A DNA stretch of 64,000 nucleotides from Clostridiales bacterium UBA6114 (GTDB lineage Bacteria > Bacillota > Clostridia > Oscillospirales > Butyricicoccaceae). The position numbers and the translations under genes are program-made. Positions 61,117-64,000 of the stretch are shown here, piece after piece. The notes under the pieces are model-generated. The model was not told the DNA's origin. It searched no databases and saw only the letters and a list, made by a program, of their open reading frames with translations. The stretch is from NCBI GenBank assembly GCA_002423435.1, contig DIWE01000026.1:1-64000 (forward strand), written 5' to 3'. The number at the start of each line of letters is the position of its first letter. Within the stretch, counting starts at the first letter, position 1.

Positions 61117-61889
61117 CAGATCCTCCCGTTGTTGAGAATTTCTTGCGTCCATTCCATGTATGCGGCAGCGCCCTTCGAACGGATATCGTACAGAACGATC
61201 GGAAGTCCGTGGGACGGACTCTCGGAGAGACGGACGTTTCTGGGAATCACGGTCCGAAAGACCTTGCTGCCGAAGTGGCGTTTCACATCCTCGCTCACGC
61301 GGTGGGACAGGAGATTGCGCGCATCGAACATCGTCAGCAGAATCCCTCCCAGGCGGAGCGACGGATTCCATCGTTCCCTCACCAGCCGGGCGGTGTTCAG
61401 GAGCAGGCCCAGTCCCTCCATGGCGTAAAACTCGCACTGCATCGGCACGATCAGGTAATCGGAGGCGACAAGCGCGTTGATGGTCAAAAAACCCAGAGAA
61501 GGCGGGCAGTCCAGCACGATGAAATCATAATCGATGCCGGTGTTCCTCAGGGAGTGGCGAAGCTTCTTCTCCCGATCTTCCAGCGCGACGAACTCGATCT
61601 CCACGCCGATCAGATCCTGATCGGCGGGCACGATGTCGAGATGCTTGAGCTGCGTAGGCCGGATCACATCCGAAATCGGCACCCCGTCGATGAGGGCATG
61701 ATAGAGATTTCGGCCGCGCAGCGATTCCCGGTCGATTCCCAGACCGCTTGACGCGTTCCCCTGCGCGTCGCAATCCACAAGCAGCGTCCGCCGTTCGGCG
61801 GTGGCGAGGCAGGCGGCGAGATTGACGGCCGTCGTCGTTTTGCCGACGCCGCCCTTCTGATTCGCCAAGCATATGATTTTACACGCCAT
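61116..61889 (-). CDS. parA: Chromosome-partitioning ATPase ParA (second genome)
   Basis: A 257-residue ParA ATPase with LANQKGGVGKTTTAVNLAA, DCDAQGNASSGLG, FIVLDCPPSLGFLTINAL and YAMEGLGLLLNTARLV. It is translationally coupled to parB downstream. The 140 bases before it (61890-62029), down to rsmG, hold no gene. Its strongest differences from the soj at 40951-41712 are in the middle third (VIRPTQLKHLDIVPADQDLI). It belongs to the proteobacterial half. Confidence 0.95.
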   Translation of the reverse strand: MACKIICLANQKGGVGKTTTAVNLAACLATAERRTLLVDCDAQGNASSGLGIDRESLRGRNLYHALIDGVPISDVIRPTQLKHLDIVPADQDLIGVEIEFVALEDREKKLRHSLRNTGIDYDFIVLDCPPSLGFLTINALVASDYLIVPMQCEFYAMEGLGLLLNTARLVRERWNPSLRLGGILLTMFDARNLLSHRVSEDVKRHFGSKVFRTVIPRNVRLSESPSHGLPIVLYDIRSKGAAAYMEWTQEILNNGRI

Positions 61890-62029
61890 TTTGTTAATGA
61901 GACCCCTAACGTAGGCCTGGGAAAAAAGGCAGCATAAGCTAACACAAAACGGTGTCTTTGAGAAGGGAAAAAAAGGATTTTTTCACCGGAAAAGAGAATG
62001 CCTAACACATGAATATTACAGGAGAAAAT

Positions 62030-62719
62030 TTAACGTTGCCTGGGAGCAAAGGACCCTTTGCCGGCACCGTAAAGAATGATCGTGCGGGCTCCGCCTCGGC
62101 GAGGCAGAAGAACGGAATGGACGGCGGGGCCGGACATGCCCAAAAGAGTGCGGTTTTGTTCGGCTTCCTGGATCTCCTCTGCGGGGCGGGGCCCCTTCAT
62201 CGCAAGCAGAATGCCGTCCGGCGCCAGAAAAGGCGCACCGATGCGGAGCAGATCAGGCAGCTGGAATGTGGCTCTTGATATCACGATGGAATAGGCGCCG
62301 CGGTTTTCAGGGTCTTCGGCCAGCCTTTCCGCCCGCTCCTGGAGCACGGAAATTCCTTTGAGATCCAGCAGGCGTATCGTCTGGTGCAGGAAGGAGGTCT
62401 TCTTTCTCGTGGATTCGACCATGCGGACGGCAAGATCGGGCAGGGCGATTTTCAGCGGAATGGCGGGAAACCCTGCGCCCGAACCCAGATCCAGCAAGGG
62501 TCCCCGGCTATGGCGGAGATGGGGAACGATGCTCAGACAGTCGAGGATGTGGCCGATCGCCGCTTCCGGCGTCGTCTTCGACGAGATCAGGTTGAAGACC
62601 GCGTTCCAGTGAAAGAGTTCCTGCAGGTAGCGCGCAAGTTGCTGCGTCTGAAGTTCCGTTAGTTCCAGTCCCAGTTCGTCCGCGCCTTCGATCAGCGGCG
62701 TCTGCCAGTCCTTTTGCAT
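62030..62719 (-). CDS. rsmG: 16S rRNA methyltransferase RsmG (second genome)
   Basis: A 229-residue RsmG: NAVFNLISSKTTPEAAIGHI, the SAM motif LLDLGSGAGFPAIPLKIAL, MVESTRKKTSFLHQTI and VISRATFQLPDLLRI. The end lies 140 bases before parA, the common rsmG-parA-parB order. It is a second copy relative to 42857-43564 and of different lineage. It is divergent from the methyltransferase gene at 62825. Confidence 0.94.
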   Translation of the reverse strand: MQKDWQTPLIEGADELGLELTELQTQQLARYLQELFHWNAVFNLISSKTTPEAAIGHILDCLSIVPHLRHSRGPLLDLGSGAGFPAIPLKIALPDLAVRMVESTRKKTSFLHQTIRLLDLKGISVLQERAERLAEDPENRGAYSIVISRATFQLPDLLRIGAPFLAPDGILLAMKGPRPAEEIQEAEQNRTLLGMSGPAVHSVLLPRRGGARTIILYGAGKGSFAPRQR

Positions 62720-62824
62720 GAGTATCAGATACCAGAGTCGTCATCGACGGACAACGGGAAATATGGTAAGCATCGATCGTGCCTCGGGAAAGTTCTTTTG
62801 CGACCCGGGAGGGACAGGTGGCTT

Positions 62825-63574
62825 GTGAATTTGAGCGTCGAAAAGAAGAATATCACGGTCGTTCTGTGCCGGCCGAAATATTCCGGCAATGTCGGCTCCG
62901 TCGCCCGGTGCGCCAAGAACATGGGGCTTTCCCGTCTCGTCGTCGTGCCGGGGGAGGAGCCCCTCGAGGAAGAGGCGATGAAGACGATGTCCACCCACTT
63001 CGCCGCCGATCTCGTGGACAATATCCGCTGGGCGAAGAGCGCCGAAGAGGCCCTCGCACCTTTTCGTTTCGTCGTGGGGACGACGGCGCGGACGGGATCG
63101 GCCCGCGGCCCCGTTCATACTCCCAGGGCCATGGCCGAGCGGGTTGTCGAGATTTCGCAGAAAAATGAGGTGGCGCTCCTGTTCGGACCCGAGGACACGG
63201 GACTCTCGAACGAAGAGGTCCGCCTCTGCCAGATGCTTGTAACGATTCCCAGCTCGCCGCGCTATCGGTCCCTGAACCTCTCTCACGCGGTCATGATCCT
63301 CTGTTACGAACTGTTCGTTGCGCAAAGGCAGTCGACCACCTTCACGCCTCGCCTCGCCTCGGGGGGGGAGATGGAGGGGATGTACGATGCGATGCAGGCA
63401 TTGCTCTCGAAAATCGGGTTCTTGAATCCCCAGAACCCGGAATACTGGATGGCTCATCTGCGGCGGTTCTTCGGGCGGACGGGGGTGTATGCCAAGGAGG
63501 TCAAGATCTTCCGCGGCATCTGCCGGCAGCTCGACTGGTACGCGGAGCACGGACGGAAGAAAGACCGGCCGTGA
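62825..63574 (+). CDS. TrmJ-like SpoU family RNA methyltransferase
   Basis: A 249-residue SPOUT methyltransferase that probably 2'-O-methylates position 32 of tRNAs (TrmJ type). Motifs are RPKYSGNVGSVARCAKNMGL (SAM knot), LLFGPEDTGLSNEEV and SLNLSHAVMILCYEL. The C-terminal extension of about 90 residues ends in a basic tail. GTG 62825 is used, with AGGTGG close upstream; the frame is open to 62714 but without a site. TrmJ versus another SpoU subgroup cannot be settled from sequence alone. Confidence 0.85.
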   Translation: MNLSVEKKNITVVLCRPKYSGNVGSVARCAKNMGLSRLVVVPGEEPLEEEAMKTMSTHFAADLVDNIRWAKSAEEALAPFRFVVGTTARTGSARGPVHTPRAMAERVVEISQKNEVALLFGPEDTGLSNEEVRLCQMLVTIPSSPRYRSLNLSHAVMILCYELFVAQRQSTTFTPRLASGGEMEGMYDAMQALLSKIGFLNPQNPEYWMAHLRRFFGRTGVYAKEVKIFRGICRQLDWYAEHGRKKDRP

Positions 63575-63637
63575 CCGAAGAGAGGATCCCGGGAGTTCAA
63601 CGGCAGCAGTCGGTCGAAGGAGAGGAGGGCAGGATCC

Positions 63638-64000
63638 ATGATGCGTTACCTATCGGCCATCGTCGTCCTGTGCTCTCTGTTCACCGTATTCCCCGGTGAG
63701 GGAATATCGCTTGGCGCGGCGGCGCAGGAGCAGAGAATCACCCTGCCGCCGGGATTCCGGATCGCCCTTTACGCCCGTAACGTCCCGGGGGCCCGCTCCA
63801 TGGCCCTTGGCCCCGGGGGGACCTTGTTCGTAGGCACCCGGAAAGAGGGCGTCGTTTACGCCCTGCGGGACCGGAACGGAGATCACGAGGCCGAAGAGGT
63901 GATTCCTCTTGCCAGAGGGCTCAACATGCCCAACGGCGTGGCCTTCATGGGCAATGCCCTCTACGTTGCGGAGGTCCATCGCATCCTGCGTTTCGACGAT
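63638..64000 (+). CDS. PQQ/sorbosone-type sugar dehydrogenase, partial
   Basis: The first 121 residues are visible before the window ends. A signal peptide (MMRYLSAIVVLCSLFTVFPG) sends it to the periplasm. It then matches the six-bladed propeller glucose/sorbosone dehydrogenases: LPPGFRIALYARNVPGARSM, GTLFVGTRKEGVVYAL, LNMPNGVAFMGNALYVAEV. These enzymes oxidise sugars or aldoses with PQQ, though many homologues are uncharacterised. GAGGAGGG precedes the ATG pair. The rest lies outside the window. Confidence 0.8.
   Translation, partial: MMRYLSAIVVLCSLFTVFPGEGISLGAAAQEQRITLPPGFRIALYARNVPGARSMALGPGGTLFVGTRKEGVVYALRDRNGDHEAEEVIPLARGLNMPNGVAFMGNALYVAEVHRILRFDD

Noticed and set aside
1..64000. CRISPR arrays, rRNA genes and intact insertion sequences
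   Set aside because: No regularly spaced direct repeats with spacers, no rRNA sequence and no complete transposase were seen.

Overview
The window joins two chromosomes of different ancestry. Bases 1 to about 55,120 look like a Clostridia-type Firmicute. The signs are Noc next to Soj/ParB, SLH-domain surface proteins, sigma-A promoters of TTGACA/TATAAT type, a vanRSHAX operon, BlaI/BlaR1-type pairs, and the order rpmH-rnpA-yidD-yidC-jag-mnmE-mnmG-rsmG. From about 55,145 to the end the genes (gyrB of the long proteobacterial kind, dnaN, dnaA, parB, parA, rsmG, a TrmJ-like methyltransferase, a PQQ-type dehydrogenase) read as a Deltaproteobacterium, perhaps Syntrophales-like. parA, parB and rsmG therefore each occur twice, once per lineage. 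A metagenomic assembly chimera is the simplest explanation. All lineage statements come from recognising protein families by eye, not from a search.

Region 1 (0-37.5 kb) is accessory. It holds an ECF sigma/anti-sigma pair and a cassette of a LuxR/MalT-type regulator followed by an SLH-anchored leucine-rich-repeat protein. Next come a lipoprotein alkaline phosphatase, a YibE/F membrane protein, MerR, PadR-DUF2812 and XRE regulators, a BlaI-M56 peptidase pair, a lipoprotein serpin, and a small XRE/DUF6809 module with a divergent operator region. A vanR-vanS / vanH-ligase-vanX operon follows; its vanX end runs out of frame into the 3' half of a murF gene. A second LuxR-SLH cassette and a second BlaI-M56 pair complete the region. 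The two LuxR-SLH cassettes are in the same orientation, have the same layout and share promoter elements.

Region 2 (37.7-55.1 kb) is core and almost entirely on the minus strand. Read leftwards it runs pspC, gyrA, rnhA, iscS, iscU, rpmH, rnpA, yidD, yidC, jag, mnmE, mnmG, rsmG, noc, two parS sites, soj, parB, a coiled-coil membrane protein, serS and two tRNA-Ser genes. This is the origin-proximal block of translation, membrane-insertion, tRNA-modification and chromosome-segregation genes, but dnaA does not flank rpmH here.

Region 3 (55.1-64 kb) is the second genome: rsmG-parA-parB-dnaA-dnaN-gyrB on the minus strand, then trmJ-like and sugar-dehydrogenase genes on the plus strand, the last cut by the window end.

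The most informative regulatory reading is in the van operon. Four TCTTA boxes at exact 11-base spacing lie before vanH and three before vanR. Similar promoter/operator readings are given for PadR, XRE, BlaI (two), the LuxR-controlled surface proteins and iscS.
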